DNA of 64,000 nt from Ricordea florida (taxonomy: Eukaryota > Cnidaria > Anthozoa > Corallimorpharia > Ricordeidae): the NCBI GenBank assembly GCA_949710005.1, contig OX453272.1, positions 29,631,630 to 29,695,629 of the forward strand, in the 5' to 3' direction. Of this stretch, positions 62,001 to 64,000 are shown piece after piece (positions within the stretch are counted from its first letter, which is position 1; each line of letters opens with the position of its first letter). Below the pieces are notes generated by a model. That model was not told where the DNA came from, made no database searches, and saw only the letters and a program-made list of their open reading frames with translations. A program made the translations under genes and the position numbers.

Positions 62001-64000
62001 ACGACATTGAAGTGCAGGAGCGAAAGTCGTGGTTTGAATCACTTTCCGTTTAATCATTTGTTTTTTTTTTGTTTGTTTGTCGGTTTGCTATAGGATACTT
62101 GAAGGAATTCACCGTTATAATAGAGAGTTGTTGAAGTGCTTTTTGTGCGTTTTATATCATATCGCGGACAATGCGGAGACAAATAATATGAACGCTTACA
62201 ATCTGGCAGTATGCGTGGCTCCCAGCATGCTGTGGGCGCCTAAAGGCTCAAGTATTCCTGCCACTGAACAATCACACGACGTTCCTCCCGTGATACAGTT
62301 CATTATTGATCACTGTGTTGAGATCATTGGTGAGGATGTTGTTACTGTATTAGGTGATCGCAGTGAAATTGTCGCTCGTCAAGCGGCTAGTGACTCTGAA
62401 GGTAGTATCCAGGACTCATGGACAGGCCTCAGTCAGTCCTCTACGGATGACGGGATAGAATCACCGGAGCCTTTGAGTCCTAAAGGAGAAAGGGCCTCTA
62501 TTCATTTGAGTGACTCTAATTTATATGTTACCAGCACACTCGCTGTTCACGCACCCAATAGGAGTATTAGCACACCGACCTCTCCTTGCGACTCGGGCAT
62601 CCCGTCGCCAAGTTCATCTCCTCCTCTTAAAAGGCACGACGTAGAGTTTTCTAGTCAACTTAGCGCTGCTTTCTACGAACCCCGTTCATCTAAAGGACAC
62701 TCGTCTCTTTCTCGGCGATGTTCGGAACCAATCGGACTGACGCCCGACTCTATGAAGCTACGTCTAAAGCGCGTTCGGAAATCGCCGAATTCCCGAAGAC
62801 AGCTCAGCAGTACAACAACGAGTGCTGAGCTAATAGAACACAAACATCCTCCAAAAACTACAGCCAGTGGCCGTAAACTTGAGACCGCTGTGCTGCGGCG
62901 GGCTCATTCACCACAAACTGTACGATTATTCCCTGCCACTCAAAACGCAACGCACTACCAGCGGCTTAACCCAGTACCGAGCTTTCCCGGGTCAGTCTCC
63001 CGAGCAACGGAAGTCAAACAAACTGTGCAGACACTCGGGTTAAGTTCGGACAATGCCGATAACAATTTAGTAACTCCTCCTAGCTCACCAGTATCTAAAC
63101 AGTTCCCTGGGAGGCCCCGGTCTCCGTCGCCCAGTCCCGATCAAGTTTTCCAGGCGGTTGATCGCCGTCGGCAACCCGCTGCGCCGTCTTATCAAGAGCA
63201 CATGCAGCGAAGGCGGGAAATGACTTCGAAGCCTTCGTTCTTCCAGGGCGCGGAGGAGAAAGAAGTTAAAGATTTTAACTCAAATAGAGAACCTTCGTCT
63301 CCAAGGGAACCTAAAGAATTTTGGGATTCAAAGGAAGTCGTACTTGCTCCTCGTGTGACAGACAGCGGCAGGTCACTGACTCATCACGACAGGTTGGAAT
63401 CAGAGAGAAGCGAGTCGTCATCCACTCCCAAAACACCTCTCACTCCAGTAAGCCAGCACGAGTATGTTTGGGAGCAACAGGGAGACGACTCCAGTACGAG
63501 CTCAGTTACCAGTCCTGGGGTCAGACGGCTCGAGCACTCGCCTTTCGGGCTAAATCTTAATCATAAAAGAAACTTTAGTGAAGGATCTTGCAAGAAATCA
63601 ACCGCCGAATCTGGAAGGAAAGTTTTCGGTCTTACGTCGAGCCATAGCTCAGGACAGTTGCGTACTCCAAGTAATTCTGTTTCTTCGTCTGGTTCAAACA
63701 CTAATTCTTCACTTACTCATTTCCCTCACTCTGAGTTCTTCCCACATGAGGCTCAAACGAAGACTCAGTGGGGACAACCCGTCGATTCTCGGGGAACTTC
63801 GGTTTCTGTTCCGAATACATCCCCGTTTCGTACTCGGAGAGGAAGCGCAACTTCGTCTTCGTCGTCGGTTTCTAGTTTGGACGATCGATCGAGCATCGGT
63901 GCGGACTCGACCTTTTCAGAGGGAAAAACGGACGTAACTCAAATTCGTGATATCAAGGAATTGCTCGGTGAAAATGCGCAAGCCAACGGACTGAAAATCA
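9391..64000 (+). CDS. ARHGAP20-like: ARHGAP20-like RhoGAP with DH, PH and RA domains (24 exons, 3' end outside window)
   Basis: Multidomain regulator of Rho-family GTPases. The RhoGAP domain should stimulate GTP hydrolysis by a Rho GTPase, and the RA domain should bind a Ras/Rap-type GTPase, probably at the membrane. Spliced exons: 9391-9585, 15780-15987, 17612-17714, 18631-18715, 19721-19766, 28804-28879, 31853-31955, 37377-37487, 38722-38766, 49163-49234, 51792-51880, 52464-52581, 53314-53378, 54046-54192, 55161-55202, 57065-57158, 57893-57970, 58267-58336, 58814-58993, 59432-59567, 60012-60181, 61314-61369, 61716-61825, 62094-64000+. All phases fit, with no internal stop over 1,435 codons. 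Approximate residues: Ras-binding-like 51-122, DH 137-325, PH 400-505, RA 512-635, RhoGAP 688-882, Ser/Pro-rich tail 883 onwards. Start: first ATG after an in-frame TAA at 9313, with A at -3 and G at +4. PH, RA, RhoGAP and the RRRSAP and RRCSEP motifs point to ARHGAP20. The DH domain is not part of vertebrate ARHGAP20 as I know it. Untested by transcript evidence. Confidence 0.88.
11447..11762. repeat. Composite foldback element
   Basis: Two inverted repeats lie side by side. TAATATACATGCAAAAATTT near 11450 pairs with the complement ending near 11594. AATCACATGATTT at about 11601 pairs with AAATCATGTGATT at about 11748. Related sequence, with GTCAATCCCAAACAG and GAGTGCAGAAA words, recurs at 56110-56330. 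Non-coding MITE-type repeat. Confidence 0.6.
12711..12899. repeat. TIR element family A, copy 2 (uninterrupted)
   Basis: The ends GGTTGTTTGTTGAGTTTGAT and TTCAAACTCAACAAACAAC form a TIR of about 40 bp. It shares ends and interior words with the split copy at 2541-3129 and so gives the uninterrupted structure of that family. Confidence 0.7.
15780..15987 (+). CDS. Exon 2: body of Ras-binding-like (ubiquitin-fold) domain
   Basis: 208 bases, phase 0 in and phase 1 out. Acceptor TTTTTTACAG, donor ACAA|GTGAGT. It encodes NMTIRDLVALICQEYNL and LLSLDASAT, followed by an acidic strand EIAIEDVD, which matches the helix and beta-strand pattern of Raf-like RBD and RA folds. A weaker donor upstream (AG|GTTGTC at about 15953) was not chosen because only the donor at 15988 gives the phase needed by exon 3. 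Confidence 0.8.
15988..17611. other. Intron 2
   Basis: Contains the TIR element at 16632-17071. Around 16080-16200 there are CCAATCAGA/GCGCG words of the kind seen in other MITE-like repeats here, but no clean ends. No coding sequence seen. Confidence 0.7.
16632..17071. repeat. TIR element family B, copy 1 (6-bp TSD)
   Basis: A perfect 15-bp TIR, GAGGCCCCATTAGGG at 16632-16646 and its complement at 17057-17071, is flanked by the 6-bp duplication AATAAC (16626-16631 and 17072-17077). The interior repeats AGGGATACGGGATATT at least four times. Copy 2 is at 20989-21172. Non-autonomous DNA transposon of unknown superfamily. Confidence 0.75.
17612..17714 (+). CDS. Exon 3: start of DH (RhoGEF) domain
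   Basis: 103 bases, phase 1 in and phase 2 out. It encodes RCVKELVYAEEVFLECLKWL, which aligns with CR1 of DH domains (xELxxTExxYVxxL), the conserved glutamate being residue 150. Acceptor TTGCAG, donor AA|GTAAGA. Confidence 0.85.
17715..18630. other. Intron 3
   Basis: A+T-rich, with TAATAA and TTATAT runs (about 17803-17890 and 18418-18450), and it contains the foldback at 18239-18414. The CGCGCTCTGATTGGTC motif at about 17930 suggests that the foldback belongs to a larger MITE of roughly 550 bp. Confidence 0.65.
18239..18414. repeat. Foldback element, ~80-bp arms
   Basis: AATAAAGAAGCCTAAGCCGTG at the left pairs with CACGGCTTAGACTTCTTTATT at the right, with near-perfect pairing through GTAATACACTGTGATAAAAC and a loop of about 12 bases. 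Non-coding. Confidence 0.75.
18631..18715 (+). CDS. Exon 4: DH domain, continued
   Basis: 85 bases, phase 2 in and phase 0 out. It encodes NMLFATLEPICTLNAALYAK, typical of the DH helix containing the L/I-F-x-N/T-hydrophobic-E motif. Acceptor TCCTGTAG, donor AAG|GTAAGT. Confidence 0.85.
18716..19720. other. Intron 4
   Basis: Contains a MITE-like repeat at about 19376-19668 and otherwise nothing recognised. Confidence 0.65.
19376..19668. repeat. MITE-like repeat ending in a palindrome
   Basis: It starts with CAGGTGATTATACAAAATCG and CGCGCTCTGATTGG. It ends in an inverted repeat in which AACAATTATTCGCC (about 19580) pairs with GGCGAATAATTGTT (about 19656) and GATTCTCGGTGAATA pairs with its neighbour. 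Non-coding; outer limits approximate. Confidence 0.55.
19721..19766 (+). CDS. Exon 5: DH domain, continued
   Basis: 46 bases, phase 0 in and phase 1 out, encoding LEEAANNWNTVSTAVG. Short, but flanked by a clean acceptor (CTTCGTAG) and donor (GTAAAG), and the phase is exactly what exons 4 and 6 need. Confidence 0.72.
19891..20033. repeat. Inverted repeat (MITE-like)
   Basis: GTAAAGATTTCCCCACAGGT pairs with ACCTGTGAGAAAATCTTAC, and the arms continue through AGTAGGGACC and CATTATGCAT. Spacer of about 60 bp. Non-coding. Confidence 0.65.
20989..21172. repeat. TIR element family B, copy 2 (6-bp TSD), nested in the Helentron-like insert
   Basis: The ends GAGGCCTTGTTAGGGG and CCTCCTAATAGGACCTC match family B (16632-17071). 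They are flanked by the 6-bp duplication ATTAGC (20983-20988 and 21173-21178). The interior repeats a CGACATG/ACGACGA-like word unrelated to the interior of copy 1. Confidence 0.65.
21976..23340 (+). pseudogene. Decayed Helitron-like replication/helicase N-terminal region
   Basis: Blocks in different frames match the Helitron_like_N type of protein: YIWTCCDQLWYRSSVTKC near 21990; CHSNLHVSNGKLPICS near 22145; SFAPGEGNRSF with DKESECASFPTIY near 22770; LRKCNTKGKKYTTDNLKSDD near 22970; DLFGMIRQLGNPTWFCSLSA near 23120-23180; LNRLVDNKKYNDDKID; and DPATCVRNFEH near 23300. Stops and frameshifts separate the blocks (for example at about 23100 and 23280), so no intact protein is made. The C-terminal helicase and Rep catalytic region is not found. 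21508-21819 is open (about 100 codons) and may be a more N-terminal piece, but I do not recognise it. Confidence 0.75.
24045..24281 (+). mobile_element. Penelope-like/retrozyme-like element, copy 2
   Basis: A 13-bp duplication, CGACAACAACATG (24032-24044 and 24282-24294), fixes the ends. It starts TATTGTGGGGATAGTTTC and ends CCCATTTTCTTGTG, like copies at 2589-2939 and 49701-49943. A TATA-like TCTATATAAATTG lies at about 24144, some 40 bp before a hammerhead-like core (24180-24213). That arrangement fits a Penelope-type terminal repeat carrying promoter and ribozyme. No ORF. Confidence 0.65.
24180..24213 (+). ncRNA. Hammerhead-ribozyme-like core
   Basis: In order: GCT (possible stem I), CCGACGA (24183-24189; consensus CUGANGA with U4 replaced by C), an unpaired A, GGGC-TAAC-GCTC (stem II with one G-T pair), GAAA (24203-24206), CGTC (ACGT would pair between two molecules as stem III, with GTC as cleavage site) and AGC, which pairs with GCT. 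The U-to-C change in the core may make it inactive. Structure proposed by eye only. Confidence 0.4.
24733..24850 (-). repeat. Fragment related to the foldback at 11447
   Basis: ATGCAAAAATTTTATTTCAA followed by CTGCACTGGTTGGGTTTAAT and CTCTCAGCCAATCATCGCG matches, in partly reversed order, words at 11460-11520. It is probably another degraded MITE copy, interrupted downstream by the SINE at about 24890. Confidence 0.4.
24890..25236 (+). mobile_element. tRNA-derived SINE with (ATT)n tail
   Basis: The tRNA-like head has a Pol III A-box (TGGCGCAGTGGTGAGAG, from 24902) and B-box (GGTTCGATTCC, 24945-24955), followed by a tRNA-unrelated body (GTTTTTCTCCGGGCACTCCG) and the tail AATAAAGTTC. A long (ATT)n run follows at 25170-25236. 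Related elements lie at 25577-25870 and 30653-30930. Its LINE partner is not identified, though a LINE 3' end with the same ATT-type tail lies at 40560-41025. Confidence 0.8.
25577..25870 (+). mobile_element. tRNA-derived SINE, second copy
   Basis: Degenerate A-box TTGGTGCAGTGGTGAAAGC at about 25585 and B-box-like GGTTCGTTGCT at about 25630. The body has TTCTTCGGGCTCGCTGGC, then AGGGACCTCGTGTCCTATTC and TCAGCTACCGTAGATAA, shared with the copy at 30653-30930. Its 3' part is included in the tandem duplication described next. Confidence 0.75.
25695..26417. repeat. 723-bp tandem duplication, unit 1
   Basis: The block from the SINE body through a (GT)16 run (26058-26089) to CTGCCTCCAG is followed head-to-tail by a second copy at 26418-27137. 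By eye I found no difference, including the microsatellite length. Confidence 0.85.
26418..27137. repeat. 723-bp tandem duplication, unit 2
   Basis: Second unit, offset by exactly 723 bases. It carries a headless copy of the SINE 3' part and an identical (GT)16 run (26781-26812). The open frames at 26180-26476 and 26903-27403 are simply the same sequence read twice and look non-coding. Confidence 0.85.
28804..28879 (+). CDS. Exon 6: DH domain, continued
   Basis: 76 bases, phase 1 in and phase 2 out. It encodes SEFDLFWVSYSDYYLTFRVA, like the DH segment FxxLxxxYxxYxxNxxxA. Acceptor GTTTCAG, donor AAC|GTGAGT. Confidence 0.85.
29015..29115. repeat. 21-bp minisatellite, about five units
   Basis: Units of the form ATAGCATTGTTTATCACGCTG, varying at a few positions each. 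Short, non-coding. Confidence 0.75.
29432..30017 (+). repeat. Host repeat C, copy 2 (no insertions)
   Basis: Runs continuously from GAGCAAACGCGCGCA through ATACTACCGAAGCAAATAA and GGCTCGACAACAGGTCGG to CGTCGTACATGAACTATAG. It is the intact counterpart of the split copy in intron 5 and shows the pre-insertion sequence there. It appears truncated at its right end relative to copy 1. Confidence 0.75.
30173..30675 (+). repeat. 23-bp tandem array of a SINE A-box (about 22 units)
   Basis: The unit GGTTGGCGCAGTGATGAGAGCAA is, apart from its last bases, the tRNA-like A-box head of the SINE that follows. About 22 units in register, differing by single bases (GTGATG, GTGACG, GCGATG variants). Sub-blocks of identical variants suggest several rounds of local expansion. 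Because 23 is not a multiple of 3 and the unit has no stop on the minus strand, all three minus frames are open; these are not genes. Confidence 0.9.
30653..30930 (+). mobile_element. tRNA-derived SINE downstream of the A-box array
   Basis: The last array unit is the A-box of this SINE. The B-box GGTTTGATTTCC is at about 30703. The body has ATTTCTCCGGGTTCTCCG, AATGGACCTCGTGTCCTATT and TCAGCTACCGTAAATG and ends in an A-rich AAATAAATAAAAG tail at about 30925. Confidence 0.8.
31115..31235. repeat. Polypyrimidine tract (~120 bp)
   Basis: Almost pure C/T on the + strand, with repeated CTCTCCCCT-type words. It could form triplex (H-DNA) structures; no function is evident. Confidence 0.8.
31853..31955 (+). 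CDS. Exon 7: DH domain, up to the CR3 motif
   Basis: 103 bases, phase 2 in and phase 0 out, encoding REHDSEFVSFVNSQRG and then LDFLLLKP, the start of the CR3 motif (LLLKPxQRxxRY). Donor CCA|GTAGGT. Confidence 0.85.
31956..37376. other. Intron 7
   Basis: Mostly unique sequence. Contains a poly-C/poly-A run at 32465-32493, a candidate alternative first exon at 35215-35334, and a short CCCAGC hexamer run at about 37029-37066. No other element is recognised. Confidence 0.7.
35215..35334 (+). CDS. Candidate alternative first exon (basic N-terminus), in intron 7
   Basis: ATG followed by exactly 40 codons ending at donor CGG|GTAAGG in phase 0, the phase of exons 8, 9, 10 and 11. It encodes a strongly basic peptide (KRRKRLFKFGNRLRKSF, AKKWKRSF) suited to membrane phosphoinositide or nucleic-acid contact. 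Spliced to exon 8 it would begin inside DH. Spliced to exon 11 it would give a PH-RA-RhoGAP protein like vertebrate ARHGAP20. The ATG context is weak (T at -3). No transcript evidence, so this is a hypothesis. Confidence 0.35.
37377..37487 (+). CDS. Exon 8: DH domain, CR3 and following helix
   Basis: 111 bases, phase 0 on both sides, encoding IQHVGECERILSNLLEKTPE and then HRDYAELENVVKKFRQ. It continues LLLKP from exon 7. The usual QRxxRY is replaced by QHVGECE, but the following LLxxLLxxTPExHxDYxxL pattern of DH domains is kept. Acceptor TGTTTAG, donor CAG|GTTTGT. Confidence 0.85.
37488..38721. other. Intron 8
   Basis: Contains the TIR element at 37740-38033. The rest shows nothing recognisable. 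Confidence 0.7.
37740..38033. mobile_element. PIF/Harbinger-like MITE, copy 1
   Basis: The TIR GGGACGGACCATTAGAAAAG at the left and its complement at the right are flanked by the 3-bp duplication TAA (37737-37739 and 38034-38036). The interior repeats AAAAAAATTCATGCA-like words. A G-started TIR and a TWA target duplication are features of PIF/Harbinger. A second copy is at 60440-60697. No ORF of its own. Confidence 0.75.
38722..38766 (+). CDS. Exon 9: last DH helix
   Basis: 45 bases, phase 0 on both sides, encoding MVKEREEEIMAAENE, a charged helix matching the end of DH domains. Acceptor CTGCTGTAG, donor GAG|GTAGGG. Small, but it fits in phase and pattern. Confidence 0.72.
39660..39766. repeat. 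Small inverted repeat
   Basis: CCGGTGTAATATAATTAATTC at the left pairs with GAATTATATTACACCGG at the right, with a spacer of about 65 bp. MITE-like, non-coding. Confidence 0.6.
40560..41025 (+). mobile_element. 5'-truncated non-LTR retrotransposon 3' end
   Basis: The frame from 40586 encodes HNTRGSGHNLLLPKVRTE and FYFNGSKLFNNIASEMK and stops after about 65 codons. This matches the C-terminal tail typical of LINE reverse transcriptases (RxxxxLxxPxxRTExxKxSFxYxGxxLWNxL). It is followed by a 3' UTR containing GGCCCTCATTGATAGCAGC and an (ATT)n tail from 40939 to 41025. The rest of the element is missing, as expected from 5' truncation at insertion. Possibly an L2/CR1-like family. Confidence 0.65.
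42062..42133 (+). other. ATG-to-donor segment, weak candidate alternative first exon
   Basis: ATG, 24 codons without stop, then a near-consensus donor AAA|GTAAGT in phase 0, which would fit exon 10. The peptide (MDQFLQFSGSFVGCLAGLVV...) resembles nothing I know and is partly hydrophobic. Could be chance. Confidence 0.18.
43140..43430 (-). repeat. tRNA-Thr-like repeat (probable SINE or tRNA pseudogene)
   Basis: On the minus strand 43224-43296 folds as a cloverleaf: acceptor GGCTTGA/TCAGGCC, D-arm GCTCAGTTGGTAGAGC, anticodon loop CCGGTAT, T-arm with GGTTCGAATCC, followed by a T7 run (43212-43218) able to stop Pol III. The anticodon would be GGT, which eukaryotic Thr tRNAs do not normally use, position 33 is C, and the anticodon stem has a mismatch. 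It reads better as a tRNA-derived repeat than a working tRNA. Confidence 0.55.
43850..43980. repeat. Region rich in ATCGAAC words
   Basis: About eight AATCGAAC/GTTCGATT words in both orientations within 130 bp. Looks like a degraded simple or foldback repeat; limits uncertain. Confidence 0.45.
49163..49234 (+). CDS. Exon 10: DH-PH linker
   Basis: 72 bases, phase 0 on both sides. It encodes KIYDIQDRFPSDNLGL, which resembles the post-DH linker (KxxEIQxRF) of RhoGEFs. Acceptor TTTTTTTAG, donor CAA|GTAAGT. Confidence 0.82.
49235..51791. other. Intron 10
   Basis: Contains the Penelope-like insertion at 49701-49943 and a poly-T run (about 51600-51623). No other structure with clear ends. Confidence 0.7.
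49701..49943 (+). mobile_element. Penelope-like/retrozyme-like element, copy 3, palindromic
   Basis: 13-bp target duplication with one mismatch: CAAACCATGCAAG (49688-49700) and CAAACCTTGCAAG (49944-49956). It begins TATTGTGAGCATAGTTTC, then TTTCTAAAGAAACTGGTGCT, then an inverted arm and a forward arm meeting at about 49845. The forward arm has the same CCGACGA, GGGCTAACGCTC, GAAACGTC core. It ends CCCAATTTCTTGTG. Confidence 0.65.
51792..51880 (+). CDS. Exon 11: RRRSAP segment ahead of PH
   Basis: 89 bases, phase 0 in and phase 2 out, encoding NSRRRSAPTTAIKAALVGKM. The RRRSAP motif (51813-51830) precedes the PH domain in the ARHGAP20 family as well, and supports the assignment. It fits an R-x-x-S-x-P 14-3-3 type motif. 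Confidence 0.82.
51881..52463. other. Intron 11
   Basis: Short intron with a TA microsatellite at about 52116-52134. Nothing else seen. Confidence 0.75.
52464..52581 (+). CDS. Exon 12: first strands of the PH domain
   Basis: 118 bases, phase 2 in and phase 0 out, encoding LLPLRIFIREGPVQLST, the first PH strand in this family. Acceptor TGTTACAG, donor ACG|GTATGT. Confidence 0.85.
52582..53313. other. Intron 12, with a degenerate tRNA-like repeat at its end
   Basis: At 53193-53262 on the + strand, CTTGATTTCTCAGATGGTAG resembles a D-arm/A-box and GGTCATCGGTTCAGATTCC a T-arm/B-box. It is a degraded tRNA-derived repeat only about 50 bp before exon 13. A G-rich run lies at about 52695-52714. Confidence 0.5.
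53314..53378 (+). CDS. Exon 13: PH domain, strands 2-3
   Basis: 65 bases, phase 0 in and phase 2 out. It encodes STQERHLFLFDDLLLVAKS, almost the diagnostic ARHGAP20 PH block (QERHLFLFND-VVAK). The donor AG|GTCAGA is weaker than the others (C at +3). Confidence 0.88.
53379..54045. other. Intron 13
   Basis: Includes three imperfect copies of a CCCACTCACCCCTCCC-type unit at 53430-53490. Otherwise unremarkable. Confidence 0.7.
54046..54192 (+). CDS. Exon 14: PH domain, strands 3-6
   Basis: 147 bases, phase 2 in and out, encoding SYKLKHRVRVSEIWLAGCLD and then KSFVIGWPTTNFVVAFR. The FVIGWPTTNFV block is highly characteristic of ARHGAP20-type PH domains. Confidence 0.92.
54193..55160. other. Intron 14
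   Basis: Contains a degraded tRNA-like repeat on the minus strand (about 54354-54440; complement has AGTTCAGTGATTGAGCG and GGAAGGTCGTAGGCTC), a long hairpin (54617-54805) and a GTT microsatellite (about 54932-54975). Confidence 0.6.
54617..54805. repeat. Near-perfect hairpin element, ~86-bp arms
   Basis: AAATTGACGTCAGTTTTTTA at the left is repeated inverted at the right. The arms look fully complementary over about 86 bp, with a loop of about 14 bases (TCGCCTATCGGCTC). MITE-like, non-coding, apparently young. Confidence 0.8.
55161..55202 (+). CDS. Exon 15: PH C-terminal helix
   Basis: 42 bases, phase 2 in and out, encoding SVEEKDIWHSLLSK, the PH C-terminal helix with its conserved tryptophan. 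Donor AA|GTAAGT. Confidence 0.9.
56110..56330. repeat. Copy of the 11447-type repeat
   Basis: Shares GTCAATCCCAAACAG, repeated GAAAATGAGTGCAGAAA and AAATTTTTGCATATATATC words with 11447-11600, followed by a diverged second half ending near ATTTGATTACCTG. Confidence 0.55.
56677..56997. mobile_element. TIR element with G-tract ends (TTA duplication)
   Basis: The TIR TGCACCTATCAATGTTAAGC continues through CGGCGGGGGG and is matched exactly at the right end. Flanked by TTA (56674-56676 and 56998-57000). The interior has more pairing words (GTCAGGGCATGGGGTGGGGA and its complement) and repeated ATTTGACTG/GATTTGATT words. Non-coding; a 3-bp TTA duplication would suit PIF/Harbinger, but the TIR start is unlike the family at 37740. 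Confidence 0.7.
57065..57158 (+). CDS. Exon 16: end of PH and start of RA domain
   Basis: 94 bases, phase 2 in and phase 0 out, encoding KAVNLKIYNRDMDSADSFVY, the first RA strand. Donor TAT|GTGAGT. Confidence 0.9.
57159..57892. other. Intron 16
   Basis: No repeat or gene recognised. Confidence 0.65.
57893..57970 (+). CDS. Exon 17: RA domain, continued
   Basis: 78 bases, phase 0 on both sides, encoding SKSFSVSNTDDAAAVVKMSL and then EQFKLQ, the strand-helix segment (TxxVxxxTxxxEVxxxxL) of RA domains. Confidence 0.9.
58267..58336 (+). CDS. Exon 18: RA domain, continued
   Basis: 70 bases, phase 0 in and phase 1 out. It encodes DYQLWVLSGKEDGAHPLIG, a hallmark block of the ARHGAP20 RA domain. 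Confidence 0.93.
58337..58813. other. Intron 18, with a decayed Penelope-like repeat copy
   Basis: About 58615-58750 matches the Penelope-like family in degraded form: CCGACAAAGGACCAACGCCC, GGAACGTCAGC, CTTACGGCGGTAAAAT, AACTCGTTTGATAAA. Ends are not defined. Confidence 0.55.
58814..58993 (+). CDS. Exon 19: RA domain, end
   Basis: 180 bases, phase 1 in and out, encoding HEFPFAIKMNHMKEAA and later ETQCQFILKK, which closes the RA fold (CQFILK). A (GA)12 run begins about 9 bp after its donor. Confidence 0.93.
59432..59567 (+). CDS. Exon 20: RA-RhoGAP linker
   Basis: 136 bases, phase 1 in and phase 2 out. The linker contains KKSPIINWAMHKK; an IINWAF-like motif occurs at this place in ARHGAP20. 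Otherwise Ser/Gly-rich. Confidence 0.88.
60012..60181 (+). CDS. Exon 21: RhoGAP domain with arginine finger
   Basis: 170 bases, phase 2 in and phase 1 out, encoding KLFGLPLSQLC, VPKAVHELLLHLFRYGPNT and TGIFRKSAN. The arginine finger is R727 (AGA at 60127-60129), inside the canonical GIFRxSG/A motif. Confidence 0.95.
60440..60697. mobile_element. PIF/Harbinger-like MITE, copy 2
   Basis: Same TIR (GGGACGGACCATTAGAAAAG) and same interior ATTCATGCA words as 37740-38033, flanked by TTA (60437-60439 and 60698-60700). It differs from copy 1 by an internal deletion of roughly 40 bases and by poly-C/G length. Confidence 0.75.
61041..61241. repeat. Foldback with hammerhead-like words
   Basis: CAACATTCTTCTCGGCATCT at the left pairs with its near-complement ending at 61241, arms of about 90 bp. 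The right arm has CTGAGGA (61147-61153), GCCGAAACGTT (61164-61174) and AAGACCAAGAACTTAGGAAC. The stem II between them would be only 2 bp, so ribozyme activity is doubtful. Confidence 0.6.
61314..61369 (+). CDS. Exon 22: RhoGAP domain, continued
   Basis: 56 bases, phase 1 in and phase 0 out, encoding GKVLDFEDVSEVVTASVMK, ending at the lysine of the LKxFLRxLP motif (K763). Confidence 0.92.
61716..61825 (+). CDS. Exon 23: RhoGAP domain, continued
   Basis: 110 bases, phase 0 in and phase 2 out, encoding EFLRRLPGCIFESENYEDLI. It keeps the arginine after K763 (R767) and the LP step; the usual EPL is GCI, as in ARHGAP20-type domains. Confidence 0.93.
62094..64000 (+). CDS. Exon 24: end of RhoGAP and long Ser/Pro tail (open at window edge)
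   Basis: Acceptor TTTGCTATAG, phase 2 in, then 635 further codons without a stop to 64000. It completes RhoGAP with RELLKCFLCVLYHIADNAE and YNLAVCVAPSMLWAP, including the catalytic-site asparagine N836 (62200). The tail is Ser/Pro/Arg-rich, low in hydrophobics, and probably disordered. It contains RRCSEP (62713-62730), RKSPNSRR, TPPSSPVS, TPKTPLTP and a late SSSSSVSSLDD run. RRCSEP-type motifs also occur in the vertebrate ARHGAP20 tail. Large last exons encoding the tail are common in this family. Confidence 0.93.

Noticed and set aside
63321-63937. Open frames of 79 and 119 codons
   Set aside because: They are other-frame shadows of the exon 24 coding sequence, which is open in the correct frame throughout.

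Overview
The window is animal genomic DNA: about 39% G+C by eye, GT-AG introns, long introns full of short inverted-repeat elements, tRNA-derived SINEs and microsatellites. The repeat families look most like those of an anthozoan cnidarian (coral or sea anemone). That is an inference from repeat style and not a species identification.

One protein-coding gene is supported, on the + strand. It starts at 9391 and is still open at 64000. I resolve 24 coding exons (4,306 coding bases, 1,435 codons so far), and every splice phase agrees. The protein contains, in order, a ubiquitin-fold Ras-binding-like segment, a DH (RhoGEF) domain, a PH domain, a RA domain and a RhoGAP domain with its arginine finger, followed by a long Ser/Pro-rich tail. 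From PH onwards it closely resembles the ARHGAP20 family. The upstream DH module is the surprise, because vertebrate ARHGAP20 as I know it has PH-RA-RhoGAP only. The DH CR3 motif is degenerate. A short basic exon at 35215-35334 could be an alternative start inside intron 7.

Layout. 1-9312 is intergenic, with three foldback or MITE-like repeats and one hammerhead-like retroelement. 9391-19766 holds exons 1-5 (Ras-binding-like segment, first half of DH). Intron 5 (19767-28803) is a nest of mobile elements: a Helentron-like insertion with decayed Helitron replication-protein remnants, a Penelope-like or retrozyme-like insertion, tRNA-derived SINEs and a perfect-looking 723-bp tandem duplication. 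28804-38766 finishes DH. Intron 6 carries an uninterrupted copy of the repeat that hosts those insertions, and a 22-copy array of a SINE A-box. 49163-58993 encodes the DH-PH linker, PH and RA. 59432-62340 encodes the linker and RhoGAP. 62340-64000 encodes the tail.

No second protein gene, rRNA or convincing functional tRNA was found. Several repeats carry unusually clear insertion evidence (13-bp, 10-bp, 6-bp and 3-bp target-site duplications), so the order of nested insertions can be read. Coordinates of repeats were set by eye and outer edges may be off by several bases unless a target-site duplication fixes them.
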